Shown: one piece after another, positions 10,251 through 22,779 of the stretch
Layout: each line of letters starts with the position of its first letter
Numbering within the stretch: the first letter of the stretch is position 1
NCBI GenBank assembly: GCA_963682055.1
Contig: OY821741.1
Location: 12,591,197 to 12,655,196, forward strand
Direction of reading: 5' to 3'
DNA: 64,000 bases
From: Primula veris
Lineage: Eukaryota; Streptophyta; Magnoliopsida; Ericales; Primulaceae
Notes under the pieces: generated by a model
Told to the model about the DNA's origin: nothing
The model's database searches: none
Seen by the model: the letters and a program-made list of their open reading frames with translations, nothing else
Position numbers and translations under genes: made by a program

Positions 10251-11049
10251 CGCTTGATCGATAACAACAAGTTGTCCTCAAATAAGACAAGTGTTTTATC
10301 TGGATCGTGAGACAGAGCATATGTAATTCAAATATGGATAATGCGAGCTCGAAGCCATATACACTCTCTAGTCGTCTCATAGAGCACGAGTAGATCAGAG
10401 TGATTCATTTGGAGTCATTACAAGACCTCCAAGATATTGCCTTATTCCTAATGGTAAAGACAGACCATGTTAGGAATATCCCTTATGCGGGTCTGATAAG
10501 TAACCGGCATCGGTATAACCAAAAAATGGTTGCGTTAATTCGAGTATCGAAGGGGGTAGGTACACTCGATGACGCAAATGGGATAAACTAGCCCACTTCC
10601 AAAATTACCATAAGGTAAGGGAATGTGTCTTTAGTGCCATTTCGATGGCAACGTGTTAGTGCGATGCTGTGTCGAGCTATACCATTCACAGCAGACGAGA
10701 TGTTCGTCCTAGCACATTAGACCAAGTACAATGATGCGCTTATTGTACTTAGATTTGAACATCATGGTTCAATATCTCTTCATCGTATCATCAGGGACGG
10801 ACTGGGTCTATATCAATGTCTAGTGATCGAACACGATCATGGGAGAATATGACGACTTAGCGTCATGATGACTAAAACGTCATAACACCTTCTGGGTGTA
10901 GTCTGAATCATGGACTTAGATTCAATCTTTACGGGACTCGATCATCAGGCCGAGTCACTACCGTGTCTTTCCAAGATCCTTCATCTCGAAGGCAAATCCA
11001 AAAATGAATCGCGTAATAAAACACGCAAGGGCATAATACTTGTTCAAGT

Positions 11050-12750
11050 ATCCCAAGCTAATCAAGTACTCACTTAGGCGGGTATACCACATCCGCTCGG
11101 ATTATATTAATCCATATAGTGAACGTCTCATTTAATTGAGATCGTGTTCCGTGGTCAGAAACTACTTGATTAAAGCATATGAAGTCACACAGGGACCTTC
11201 ATCTATATCTCTTTGTCTAAATCCCCACAGAGATAAGATTGTGACCACAATCGCATGCTGCATAATCAGTTTTCCGGAAACTACTAAACTGATAAAGTAG
11301 AGGACCATTATAACGTCCATTACGAGGAAATAAACTATCTCGTAATCAATTCCAAGGTGTGAGAGAAGCCTTGCGTTACTAGGCGAGCATTCTACAATCT
11401 CATTATTCTCATCACTTTTCCTTACGAATAACCAAATAAACGGATTCGTTTAACATTGGTGGTGTTGGAGCTACAGGTCTGAACACACTTTCGCTAAGAA
11501 GTCTACTTGGATTGCAAGTTTCCATTAGTCCAGTCTATTCTACGTTGACTTCAGGCAACGGTACATGGTTCTCTGTCATAATTTGTTCATATTATCAGTC
11601 GTCACCGATTATATGAACAAGTAATCACTGACATTCTCGTTTCGCTTTAATATCGTCTAAGATATGATGATCGACAGATATTTCAAGATTCTCAGGATGA
11701 AGAGGAATCACACATCTCCTAGATCCTTTATAATCTCGTGCGACAAACGAGTTTCAGTTCACCACCTCTGGGGTTGAACGAATTAAGAACCGGTAACCTT
11801 CCTCATATCTTGGGAAGGACGACAGACTGACGGCCGATGGCAGCGTCCTTTGCTTGGCGGGTTCGGCCAAAGCAACGTGTTACGACAGGAACACGGCGTC
11901 CGACAGGGACGTCTATCCTTGCAAGCATTTTGCAGCAGGTATAAATGATCTCGTGACATCTCATAAAGTAATTAAATGCGTCTGGCATTTAGTTAGACTT
12001 GAGGAAGTCTATGTACTTACTTATCACTAAGTGCAATTTTGGGGATCAAGCTAAGACAGAGTGGGTTATGCCACGTTACTTCACGTCGTTTCTTATCAAC
12101 GGTAACGTGCAAATCTCCCCCTAACGACGGGGAGAACAGTCTTAGTGATGTCACTTTCGCATATCATGCGGTAAAGAGATCGCTTGCCTAGGTTACTCTA
12201 TCAAATGATAGGCAGGGGATTCATAATCGACTTATGTCACCTTCAGAGGTCCATATTTTGAACGCTATAGTGGCTCAATCAAAATATTAATTAATCACTC
12301 TGAACACGCGTTAATATGAGACTTCTGGCTCATAACCAGTAACCATCTGGTACGCATATGGTGTTTGAGTGTCTATGGGCCTCATGACGGACCAATGCAG
12401 CAAAATAGCGTAACCCCACACGGAAATATAAATCTTGGTGCACAAGACCAAGAAATACGTGCAATCATTTGCAGTCGCATCATCAAACTTTCCGTGAGTC
12501 CATTTGGGTCTGGACATAATCGACAGGATGTTCAATTTCAATTTCCAAACTCACGTAATTCAAATTGAAATTTCGATTTTTACTCTTCGGAATTATCAAG
12601 TCGACCAGACTTTTCAAAACAATCCGGATCATGAGCCATCAACTTAATGATAGGGCCAAAAGTTTGGAAAATGCTTCATTTCTGTGGACAACAATAATCA
12701 TGTGACATTATTGTCGATACATCAACCATAACCATTTATATTTATGGTCC
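11050..12750 (-). pseudogene. Decayed Copia pol of element A (integrase to reverse transcriptase)
   Basis: Minus-strand frames show recognisable Copia fragments in the right order: an integrase core piece (VDAST-like) near 12700-12740, a following HPVDYV-Q-TQ piece near 12490-12530, the integrase C-terminal piece MPDAFNYFMRCHE... ARIDVPVG at 11988-11803, and an LxGDLDK..I-stop-MKVP reverse transcriptase piece near 11190-11220. The frame is broken by stops, including tandem TGA TGA (12485-12480) and a TAG (11205-11203), and by frame changes. The same stops occur at matching places in element B. Confidence 0.75.
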
Positions 12751-15398
12751 GTCTTATGGTTGGATAAGTCCACAATAACTCCTTCAATTCTTTACAAGAA
12801 TTCTACGAGTTCATTTCGTGATCTTTACACATATTAGTCTTTCAAAGTGAGCATTAGTGGCATGAATTTCGGATTAATCACGAAATATATTCTCAGAGAG
12901 AATCCAAATGCGATGTGATTATAAATCAAGCATCGTCTTTTGACCCAGGAATATCTCATCCAGTCAATACCACAATATCAAAATACTCTTATCAATCGAC
13001 GACAGGCGAATGATAGTACAGACAATCATGTCTTAACATCTAAATCATTTATCATTCGACGACAGGCGAAATGATAAGGTAACTTTAAATGCTTTAAAGA
13101 ATGTGGTAGCAACCACTTGAAAGACATTTCAACTCCTCTAAAATACCCTTTTGGTCGTATTGAATGTAGGCTATGTAAAGAAATTTTAATTCTTTCATGA
13201 GCTATTACCAGATAACACTGGTTTTCTCGAATATTTTATAACTCAACAAGGTACGACAGGACCTACATGAGTATAAGACCTCATATTTGACAGATCAATT
13301 TGGTTTTACCAAAGATTTTAATCTGGAACGACATGTCCAGAATCGTTGTCACTGAGTATTCTTTTAGGCAAATAGTTGGTGAAATTATGTGGTACACTGT
13401 TACCCACTATTTCTATAAAAAAAATCAACTACCCCACAAGTATTGCCTAAAATTTCATAATTTAAAGTTTGGTCACATTTGTCAAAGGAATTTGCTCAAA
13501 ACACTTTAAATTATTTCGAGAAATTTCGTAAACAGGCAAACCATAATCCAAAAGTATGTCCAAATGGAAAAATCATAATCCAAAAGGAAAAACATAATCC
13601 AGATGAGCGAAAAAATGGCTCAATGATTTATCAAAATCAATAAATAAAGGTATCAAACTTATTTGAGCCACAAAATCGGGGGTCTCAAAAGTTTCCTTTC
13701 AGTTAGCTTTAACCACATTAGGATCGGTTTGTTTCACCTTTATAATAGTTTTGAACTATTTAAGGAGTAACCATGCATGACCTTTGTCTTTATAGCATAG
13801 AGTTGCCTCCTTGAGCATTATCTCTTGCTTTGTGACAGTGAGCCATATTGTTCCTTTCAATTTCTGTCTTGGAGTCACAGGTTGTCAATTTTGACAATTG
13901 TCTAAAATCTCGCTTGGCTAGGCGATTCATCGGGATCGTGACAGTTCAAGACAAATAACACTTGTCTCGGTTCTCGATTCGTGGAAAAAAATATATACAC
14001 GAAGAGCATTATTATCAGGCAAACAATTCGCCATTGACCCAATAGGATTAAAACTACTCACCGGGGTAATTTTCTTATCCAATAACAGATGGGCGATAAA
14101 AGAATATGGTGAATATAAATTCACGATACTGCTTATGGAATACAATTTCCAAGCTAGTATTTTTGGTGAAGGATTGCTCAAATATGTCAATTTCAGACAT
14201 TTGTTCACCATAGACGTCATCACGTCTCAAATGTGGCGGCGGGATAAAATCAACGCCTTAGCATTCATCTTGAGGGTAACAACAAACTCGTGTTTTACTC
14301 ATCAAAGATGGCATCCAAAAAAATAATTTGGGCATCACATTTTCACACATCAGGGTGAGTAACATGTGGTGACGGATTAAAATCAACGTTTAAACAGTCA
14401 TTTCGCAAGTATGTTGTACGATTTTTCTCATCATAGATGGCATCCAACATGTGTTGAGAGTTCTGAATTATTTCTCATATAAAATGACTGGTTTATATGT
14501 TTATGGTTTGCACAAGCATAAACTTTATTTCGAAACGACAGGTTCGAAAAAAAGTTTTGCTTTTAATGAGAACAGGTTCTCATTGATCGAATGACAGGTC
14601 GATACAGAGACACCAATTCGGCGAAACATACATCACTATATAAACACACTCGGGGAAATTATTATTTAGTCAACCCCTTTCGGTAGCTCTACTTGAAAAA
14701 CGAACAGGAAAGACGGTGAGGGTGGAGGGCACGAATGCCACTTAAAACCCGACCTCATTAGGATATCGACTTCCGCCTATATCTTTCCTAGACATCGTAT
14801 CCAAATAGGTGAGCCTATTTAGGGAAGGTTCATAATTTTTCCAACTTAAATATGAAAATATATGATTTCGCAAATTTACATATCTTATACATAACAGCAG
14901 TAATAATATTACATGGCAGTGATTATTAACATGGCAATTCATAAATTAATTCAATTAACATGCAATGTTATTTTCTAGCCAATTAATCAATTATCATGTA
15001 TGTGTATATGTTTACATGGACCGAATATTATGGTGATACAAACACACATACTGATCTGCATACAAGTGATATACTAGGGGGATCAGGAATGTAATTACAG
15101 CAAACTATTTCAGCTTATTTACGGCATTATTACAGCTCCAGTCCATAATTTCAGACAAATTTTAGTTTAGTCCTTTAGTAATTAACATGCACAGTCAATA
15201 GTTTCAGCGAATTACAAAACAGTCCTACTATTTTCAGTTTTTTTACAGATTTAATCCCACAGATTAATACATGTTTTACAATTACATGATTTCCGATTTA
15301 CAACCCGATTATATGTCTTTTACTGATTTTGTTTGTATAAAAATACAATTTTACAGTACACTATACATATTACATATAAGTTGGTTTTTATAGACAGA

Positions 15399-15566
15399 TT
15401 TATCATGTTAGACAGTAAAAAAAATCTCTCACGCATAGTTTTTTTTCTTCTTCAACAAATACATGCAATTTGGGTTATTTTGTTTATCATGTTAGACAGT
15501 AAAAAAAATCTCTCACGCATAGTTTTTTTTCTTCTTCAACAAATACATGCAATTTGGGTTATTTTG
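15399..15566. repeat. Exact 84-bp tandem duplication in element A
   Basis: The segment starting 'tttatcatgttagacagt' at 15399 is repeated at 15483 without visible difference, ending in 'gcaatttgggttattttg'. It lies in the 5' untranslated region of element A. Perfect identity suggests a recent duplication. Confidence 0.85.
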
Positions 15567-15869
15567 TTACGATCATATATAGTTATCTATACAAGTAACA
15601 AAATCTAATACACATAGATTATATGCTACGGGATATTTATCATGTTTTAGTTATCCATAAAATAATACGTGCGATCAAATATATGGAATAAATTAAGTTT
15701 TGAATTCGGTACCTTACGCACGGTATATTGGTGAAGGTCGATATAGCAAAACCCTAAAAACCCGGATAAAACTCAAGGTTTATAAATACCCAATATCCGT
15801 GCGTTTACCAAAAATCTCCAATATCCGAGAGCGTATATCCTATTCTCTGCGAGCAAAGTGCTGATAACG

Positions 15870-16094
15870 TGTTGTGTGACAAATTAGCTCGTTATAGATA
15901 TATATATAGAGATATGTATAGATATAGAGAGAGGTATGAGAGATAGCAATAAGGTAGACTTTATTAATCAGAATGTATGAATGAATGTCAAATATAAGAC
16001 CCCTAACCCTCTTTATATAGATAGAGGGGTAGGGTTACAAGCCCACCTGGGTCCATAAAATACAAGTCCAATAGTCCAATAATATCCTACAACA
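15870..16094 (-). repeat. 5' LTR of Copia element A
   Basis: 225 bp, starting TGTTGTAGG and ending CACAACA on the minus strand. It is followed inward by the bases acgttatcagcac, a candidate primer-binding region identical to that of element B. Confidence 0.9.
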
Positions 16095-16645
16095 ATAACT
16101 TTTTTTTAGCAATTTAATATAATTTTTTTTGACAATCTAATGAATTTTTTTGACAATCTAATACAAAAAAATGATACAATCTAATGAATTTTTTTGACAA
16201 TCTAATGAATTTGATATAAATTTTTATGAAAATCTAATGATTTTTTTTGAGAATCTAATACAAATTTTTTGACAATCTAATACAAAAAATTTAACAATAT
16301 AATTTAATTTTTTCAACAATTTAATGCAAAAAATTTGACAATCTATCTAATGATTTTTTTTGACAATCGAATAATTTTTTTTGACAATCTAATGCAATAT
16401 TTTGACAATCTAATACAAAATTTTTAACAATATAATTCAATTTTTTCAACAATTTAATACAAAAAAATTGACAATCTATCTAATTGATTTTTTTGACAAT
16501 CTAGTGATTTCTTTTGACAATCTAAATAACATTTTTGACAAAACAATACAAAATAATTGACAATCTAATACAATTGTGTTGGCAATATTTTTTAGAAACT
16601 AATACAATTTTTTTGATAATTTAATAGACAATCTATTGTAACAAT
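16095..16645. repeat. Continuation of the degenerate 'gacaatctaatacaa' array
   Basis: Resumes directly after the TSD of element A with the same ~22-bp pattern (ttttttgacaatctaatg and variants). Rejoining 8930-9212 with this stretch gives one array of roughly 0.8 kb. Confidence 0.75.
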
Positions 16646-17340
16646 TTTGATCATTTGACAATTAAATTCACTGATCTGGAGAATGAGATCCAGAGATCTG
16701 TTCAACCTTTCCTTGCATACGAAATGCTTCAAAACACAAAACAACCAAAGTCGTGATATTCCACTAATATATACATACATATATATGTATGTATGTATCT
16801 ATCTATATATATGTATATATATATCTGGGCAGTCACGACGGGGGAGAAGGGGGAGGCGGAGCTCCGTCAGAACTCCATCTCGTGACGATGACGGGTCGCG
16901 ACAGGATGAAGATGACCGGAACTTCATATCGTCGGAGGATATGTGTATATATATCGGATCTAGATCTGGTCTTCGTTGTGATCGGGTCTCCGTGAACGGG
17001 TCGCCGTAGTGATCGGTTCCAGATCTGGCCGGAGCAACCAACCGGACAACCAATAATTATATATGTATATGTGTATATATATATATATATATAATATCTG
17101 TGTGGAGAGGTGAGAGAGATGGGAGAGATAGCAAAACTGTAATTGTAGAGAGAGGGAGTATTTTTGGTTAATGATAAAAATAAAATTTGGACACCTTTTA
17201 TATTTAGATTAGAGGGTACCAAAATCAAAATAAAATGTCTGAAAAGGTAACTTATGCTAATAAAAATTATAAGCGGTACTAAAACCTAATAATAAACTTT
17301 AAGTGGTACCGACCTCCAATTTATTCCAAATTCAGAGTTT
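16646..17340. other. Non-coding: tat/gta microsatellites around a GC-rich island
   Basis: Microsatellite-like (tatg)n and (ta)n sequence at 16766-16823 and 17058-17093 brackets a clearly GC-richer stretch (about 16825-17048, starting ctgggcagtcacgacggggg). Open frames cross it on both strands, but all contain repeated tyrosine/isoleucine codons from the microsatellites, so I do not call a gene. Confidence 0.5.
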
Positions 17341-17345
17341 AATAA

Positions 17346-17712
17346 GCTTTAATGTAATTATTTTGTTTCCAATTCCGGTTAAATGTGGTGAACTCTAAGT
17401 TTTTCTAATTAATGTAATTAACTTTGTTTCGAATCTGATTTAGTGTGCTGATCTTCAAATTTTCTTAATTAATGTAATTAACTTTGCTCAAATTCCGATA
17501 TAGTGTGCTAAATCTAAATTTTCCTAATCTTGGTTATAGGTATAAGAAATTGTATTAAATTAAGAAGTAAAAAAAAGTCAAATACATTAATTAGGAAAAT
17601 TTAGAGATTAACACACTAAATCAGAATTGGAGCAAAGTTAATTATATTAAATAGTAAAACTTAGAGTTCAACACACGAAATAAGAATTGGAACAAAGTTA
17701 ATTACATTAAAC
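17346..17712. repeat. Foldback repeat built of ~65-bp units
   Basis: The left arm (about 17346-17525) holds three tandem units with 'ttaatgtaattaactttg' followed by 'gtgtgctgat/aaat'. The right arm (about 17580-17712) holds two units in inverted orientation ('acaaagttaattacatta'). The arms can pair into a long hairpin around a loop near 17530-17580. No coding capacity. Class unknown. Confidence 0.7.
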
Positions 17713-17719
17713 GTTATTA

Positions 17720-18330
17720 AACTCCTCAAATTCATGCTTATAAGGATGATGAGCTTAAGTGGACTTTGGCTAGTTACTACCTTCTCTGTGAAATTCATGT
17801 GGGATAATCCTAGAACAAAAAAAGTAAAAAAAAAAAAAAGTGGCACAAGTTAATTTGGTTCAAGTGTAATATTCCTAAGTGCAGCTTAATGTTGTGGCAA
17901 GCTATTAAGATGAGACTCGATACTGCTAATAGGATCCTAAAATGGAATACTAATACCAAGCCTACGTAACACTTATCCTGAAAATTTTAATCATTTATTT
18001 TTTAATTGTGAGTTTTCTATAAGAATTATCAAGATTCCACTTTTGAAAGTTGGTTTTGTAAGCAACTGCAATTTATGGACTGTTTGGGCAAAGCGATATG
18101 TTTAAAGGCCACAAATTTTCTGCTGTTATTGGCAAACTTATCTTTTCTTGTGAGGTTTATCTTATTTGGACCGAGAGAAATGCTAGAAATCATAATAAAA
18201 GAAATTATGATATTAGCACCTTGATGGTTCAGATGGACTTTTATATCAATACCAAAGTGAATAATTTGAATCAAATTCCTCAAATCCAGAAGGAATATGG
18301 CCATTCTGAAGTATTGGAAGTATTTTAATT
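17720..18330 (+). pseudogene. LINE reverse transcriptase zinc-binding domain, decayed
   Basis: Translation in shifting plus frames gives WHKLIWFKCNIPKCSLMLWQ followed by AIKMRLDTANRIL near 17841-17940, and LIWTERNARNHN near 18155-18190. These match the start and end of the zinc-binding domain (zf-RVT) at the C terminus of plant non-LTR retrotransposon reverse transcriptases. Frame changes and stops lie between them, and the reverse transcriptase and endonuclease domains are missing, so this is a 5'-truncated dead copy. The 76-codon frame at 18098-18328 is the last piece. Confidence 0.65.
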
Positions 18331-18384
18331 ATCATACTCAATGAGTTTTGTCGCTATGTTAACGATTATGCATTACAAAGATTT

Positions 18385-18544
18385 AGTGATAGTCAAAAGC
18401 TGTCACAAGTCTGTCACTAATTTAAAAAAATGTCACAAAACTATCACAAATTGACAAAACCGTCACAAAAACCGTCACTAATAAGGTCGTAACAAAAAAT
18501 AGCGTCACTAATCCCGTCGCTATTTGAGTATTTTTTTGTAGTGA
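18385..18544. mobile_element. CACTA (En/Spm) transposon terminus
   Basis: The stretch ends in 'tatttttttgtagtg', which reads CACTACAAAAAAATA on the minus strand, the standard CACTA end. Inside it lie many subterminal repeats of gtcacta/gtcacaa and 'gtcgctatttgag'. The partner end is not visible nearby, so only a terminal fragment or a heavily deleted element is present. Confidence 0.7.
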
Positions 18545-19445
18545 CGTTGTTGTATCAATGTGATCCGTATGTTTTTGATCAGGGGAAGTGTTTTGGTGTG
18601 TAAGAGCTTTTGTCATTTTTTTAGGGAATGGCGACTTGGCTTTGCAAGCTGTAATTCTTCTATTCAAATTTACGAGATTTTTTTGGCCAATTTATGGCTA
18701 TTTTAAAGCTAAGTCGGAGAATATTCTTATTGAGTATTATAGATCTGCTATCAATCACTTAAGAAGATAGACTTGTGAATGAAGAATCAAAGTGGCTACA
18801 ACTTGTTATCTATGAAGAATAAGTATATCACTAAGTGTGGTTTTTTATAAAATTCCATCAACAAGTAGGAAAATTCATACTCGATCTAGCCTATTTAAGT
18901 GTAAATAAAATGATGAAAAAATACATATAAGTGTTACTTAATTATCAAAAAGTATATATATCAAAACAATTTTAAAGATTAGTATATATGCTACATGATA
19001 CTTCATTATATGTAACAAATCATAACTAAGATTTGAAAAATCGGATTTTTGAAAATTAAATACGTTTTTATGTACTAATAAATGATTCTGCCATAGAAAT
19101 ATATATTACCAAAGTCTTATTTAATAATTAGCACCTCCTTTGTCCCTTAGGCCGCCTTCTTGTATTTACAAATTAATCTCCATTGCCTCCTTCATGGAAT
19201 TTAGAATTTTAAATTTTAGCAAAAATCTACTACTGTTTTTAGTTCATTCAATTTTTTCTAAATTTCCCATAATTTTTATTTTATTTTATTATTTTTGAAT
19301 TTATTCTTATTTAGAAATCTCTCATATTTTGAAATCAAATATGCACGACCTTAAAAAGTCACAATTGGAAACCATGCTGCATAAATAAATAAAGGGTTCA
19401 ATATGGAACTGAATGCGTTTACTTATTTTGTTATTAATAGAATTC
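18545..19445. other. Intergenic; holds one copy of a dispersed repeat
   Basis: No gene recognised. About 18935-19095 shares 'ttttaaagattagta' and 'acgtttttatgtactaat' with 42035-42245, suggesting a diverged dispersed repeat. The rest is AT-rich. Confidence 0.4.
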
Positions 19446-19647
19446 TGTTGTAAGATTATTGGACTCTTGGGCTTTTACTTAATGGGCCCAGATGGGCTTG
19501 TAACCCTAACCCTCTATCTATATAAAGAGGGCTAGGGGTCTTGTACTTTACATTCATTCACATATTCATTCATAATAAAGACTATACCGTTCTCCCCTCT
19601 CTCTACTTCTGTCTCCCTATATACGTAGCTAATAGTGTATTACAACA
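19446..19647 (+). repeat. 5' LTR of Copia element B
   Basis: 202 bp, starting TGTTGTAAGATT and ending TATTACAACA, with TATA box at 19519-19526 and aataaag near 19573. Identical by eye to 26075-26276. Confidence 0.95.
19519..19526 (+). promoter_or_regulatory. TATA box in element B LTR
   Basis: tatataaa followed by gaggg, about 74 bases into the LTR. The same box is kept in element A, pointing to a functional U3 promoter in this otherwise non-coding family. Confidence 0.6.
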
Positions 19648-20303
19648 CGTTATCAGCACTGCTCTCGGAGATCGAAGTACGGATTATAAATTCAATAAAC
19701 ATTGAGGTTTATCCGGTTTTTTTTTAGGATTTTGCTATATCGACCTTCACCAACATACCGTGCGTAAGGTATCGATTTTTCAAAACTCATATAACTAGCC
19801 TCGTATGTTTGTATTACTACGGCTGCATGCTATATTTCGTTTAGATTAATTTGTATTAATCACTGTTGTATGTGATTTAATTCTGTTAATTAAGATATAT
19901 AGTGCATGTGATGGTCTGTGTATGCTTTATATTTGTCATGTATGTAATATGACTAATGGATTATTCTGTAATCAAATACCATGTAAAGTTGTAGCATGAT
20001 CACGTGTTACTATAGCATGTTTGTTTGCTACCTGCCATGTACTAGTACTGTACGTTAATGCATTGATAACCATTGACAACACGTTGCCTGGTGATAACCC
20101 TTGACAAGCATGTTTGTACTAATACTGTACTAAATTTACTAAAAGTATTACAGCCGCATGTTTGTACTAAATTTACTATCATGTGTATATATGTTAATGC
20201 ATGTTTGTATGTTAATACATGTTACTGCATGTTTGTACTGTGATCTGCATAGGCCATCACTGTGACCTTGTTTAAAAGCTTATATATAAACATAAACATG
20301 ACA

Positions 20304-20511
20304 TATGTTAGAATCTTCATGAATTGATTGATAATCTTAAATAGATTTGATTTGATATGTTAGAATCTTCATGAATTGATTGATAATCTTAAATAGATTT
20401 GATTTGATATGTTAGAATCTTTATGGATAGATTGATAATCTTAAATAGATTTGATTTGATATGTTAGAATCTTTATAGATTGATTGATAATCTTAAATTG
20501 ATTTGTTTATA
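20304..20511. repeat. Four tandem 52-bp units in element B leader
   Basis: Units start at 20304, 20356, 20408 and 20460 with 'tatgttagaatcttcat', then 'gattgataatcttaaa', then tagatttgatttga. The last two units carry ctttat for cttcat. They lie in the 5' untranslated region of element B. Confidence 0.9.
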
Positions 20512-22779
20512 ACACCAAATCTACTGCATGATTAGATACCTAAAATATATTTACTGCATGTTTATATATATATGGTTAATATAGACAGGTACAATCTATA
20601 TTTAATTTATTGCCATGTTTATGATATGATAATTTGCGAAATCATATATTTTCACATTTAAGTTGGAAAAATTATGAACCTTCCCCAACTAGGCTCACCT
20701 ATTTGGATACGATGTCTAGGAAAGATATAGGCGGAAGTCGATATCCTAATGAGGTCGGGTTTTAAGTGGCATTCGTGCCCTCCACCCTCACCGTCTTTCC
20801 TGGTCGTTTTTCAAGTAGAGCTACCGAAAGGGGTTGACTAAATAATAATTTCCCCGAGTGTGTTTATATAGTGATGTATGTTTCGCCGAATTGGTGTTTC
20901 AGTATCGACCCGTCGTTCGATCAATGAGAACCGATTCACATGAGAAGCAAAACCAATGTTTTCGAACCTGTCGTTTCGAAAAAAAATGTTTGTGCTTATG
21001 CAAACTATAAACATATAAACCAGTCGTTTTATATGAAAAATAATCCAGAACTCCCAACACATGTTGGATGTCATCTATGATGAAAAAATCGTAAAACATA
21101 CTTGCGAAATGACTGTTTAAACGTTGATTTTAATCCGTCACCACATGTTACTCACCCTGATGTGTGAAAATGTGATGCCCAAATTTTTTTTGGATGCCAT
21201 CTTTGATGAGTAAAACACGAGTTTGTTGTTACTCACCCTCGAGATGAATGCTAAGGCGTTGATTTTATTCCGCCGCCACATTTGAGACGCGATGACGTCT
21301 ATGGTGAACAAATGTCTGAAATTGACATATTGGAGCTATCCTTCACCAAAATACTAGCTTGGAAATTGTATTCCATAAGCAGTATCGTGAATTTATATTC
21401 ACCATATTCCTTTATCGCCCATCTGTTATTGGATAAAAAAAAATAAAAAAAAAATTACCCCGGTGAGTAGTTTTAATCCTATTGGGTCAATGGCAAATTG
21501 TTTGCCTGATATTAATGCTCTTCGTGTATATTTTTTTTCACGAATCGAGAACCGAGACAAGTGTTATTTGCCTCGAACTGTCGCGATCCCGATGAATCGC
21601 CTAGCCAAGCGAGATTTTAGACAATCGTCAAAATCAAAAACCTGTGGCTCCAAGACAGTAATTGAAAGGAACAATATGACACGTTGTCACAAAGCAAGAT
21701 ATAATGCTCAAGGAGCCAACTCTATGCTATAAAGACAAAGGTCATGCACGGTTACTCCTTAAATAGTTCATAACTATTATAAAGGTGGAAAAACCGATGC
21801 TAATGTGGTTAAAGTTAATTGAAAGGAAACTATTGAGACCCCCGATTTTGTGGCTCAAATGAGTTTGATACCTTTCTTTATTGATTTTGATAAATCATTG
21901 AGCCATTTTTTCGCTCATCTGGATTATGTTTTTTCCATTTGGATTATGATTTTTCCATTTGGACATACTTTTGGATTATGGTTTGCCTGTTTACGAAATT
22001 TCCCGAAATAATTTAAAGTGTTTTTGAGCAAATTCCTTTGACAAATGTGACCAAACTTTAAATTATGAAATTTTAGGTAATACTTGTGGGGTAGTTGATT
22101 TTTTTTTGAAAATAGTGGGTAACAGTGTACCACATAATTTCACCAACTACTTGCCTAAAAGAGTACTCAGTGACAACGATTCTGGACCTGTCGTTCCAAA
22201 TCGAAATTTCTGGTAAAACCAAATTGATTTGTCAAGTATGAGGTCTTATACTCATGTAGGTCCTGCCGTACCTTGTTGAGTTATAAAATATTCGAGAAAA
22301 CCAGTGTTACCTGGTAATAGCTCATGAAATAATTAAATTTCTTTACATAGCCTCCATTCAATACGATCAAAAACGTATTTTAGAGGAGTTGAAATGTCTT
22401 TCAAGTGGTTGCTACCACATTTTTAAAGTATTTAAAGTTACCTTATCATTTCGCCTGTCGTCGAAATGATAAATGATTTAGATGCTAAGACATGATTGTC
22501 TATACTATCATTCGCCTGTCGTCGATTGATAAAAGCATTTTGATATTATGGCATTGACCGGATGAGATATTCCCGGGTCAAAAGACGATGCTTGATTTAT
22601 AATCGCATCGCATTTGGATTCTCTCTGAGAATATATTTCGCGATTAATCCGAAATTCATGTCATTAATGCTCACTTTGAAAGACTAGTATGTGTAAAGAT
22701 CACGAAATGAACTCGTAGAATTCTTGTAAAGAATTGAAGGAGTTATTGTGGACTTATCCAACCATAAGACGGACCATAA

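Larger units (their letters stand above)
9213..16094 (-). mobile_element. Copia element A: complete by structure, coding region decayed
   Basis: The 6882-bp element has LTRs at 9213-9435 and 15870-16094 and is flanked by the 5-bp duplication ataac (9208-9212 and 16095-16099). It reads on the minus strand: a purine tract (ccaaagggggag) abuts the left LTR, and the right LTR is followed inward by acgttatcagcac. The LTRs differ at roughly ten sites by eye, so insertion is older than for element B. No frame longer than about 130 codons exists inside. Pol remnants share stop codons with element B. The left LTR's terminal TG is mutated to TC (minus sense). Confidence 0.9.

Noticed and set aside
10400..10591. 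Frame conserved between elements A and B (also at 24800-25114)
   Set aside because: It lies on the strand opposite to the element's coding strand; conservation reflects shared nucleotide ancestry only.
16683..17228. Frames of 84-131 codons around the GC-rich island
   Set aside because: Both strands are open at once, and the peptides are dominated by microsatellite-encoded Tyr/Ile runs.
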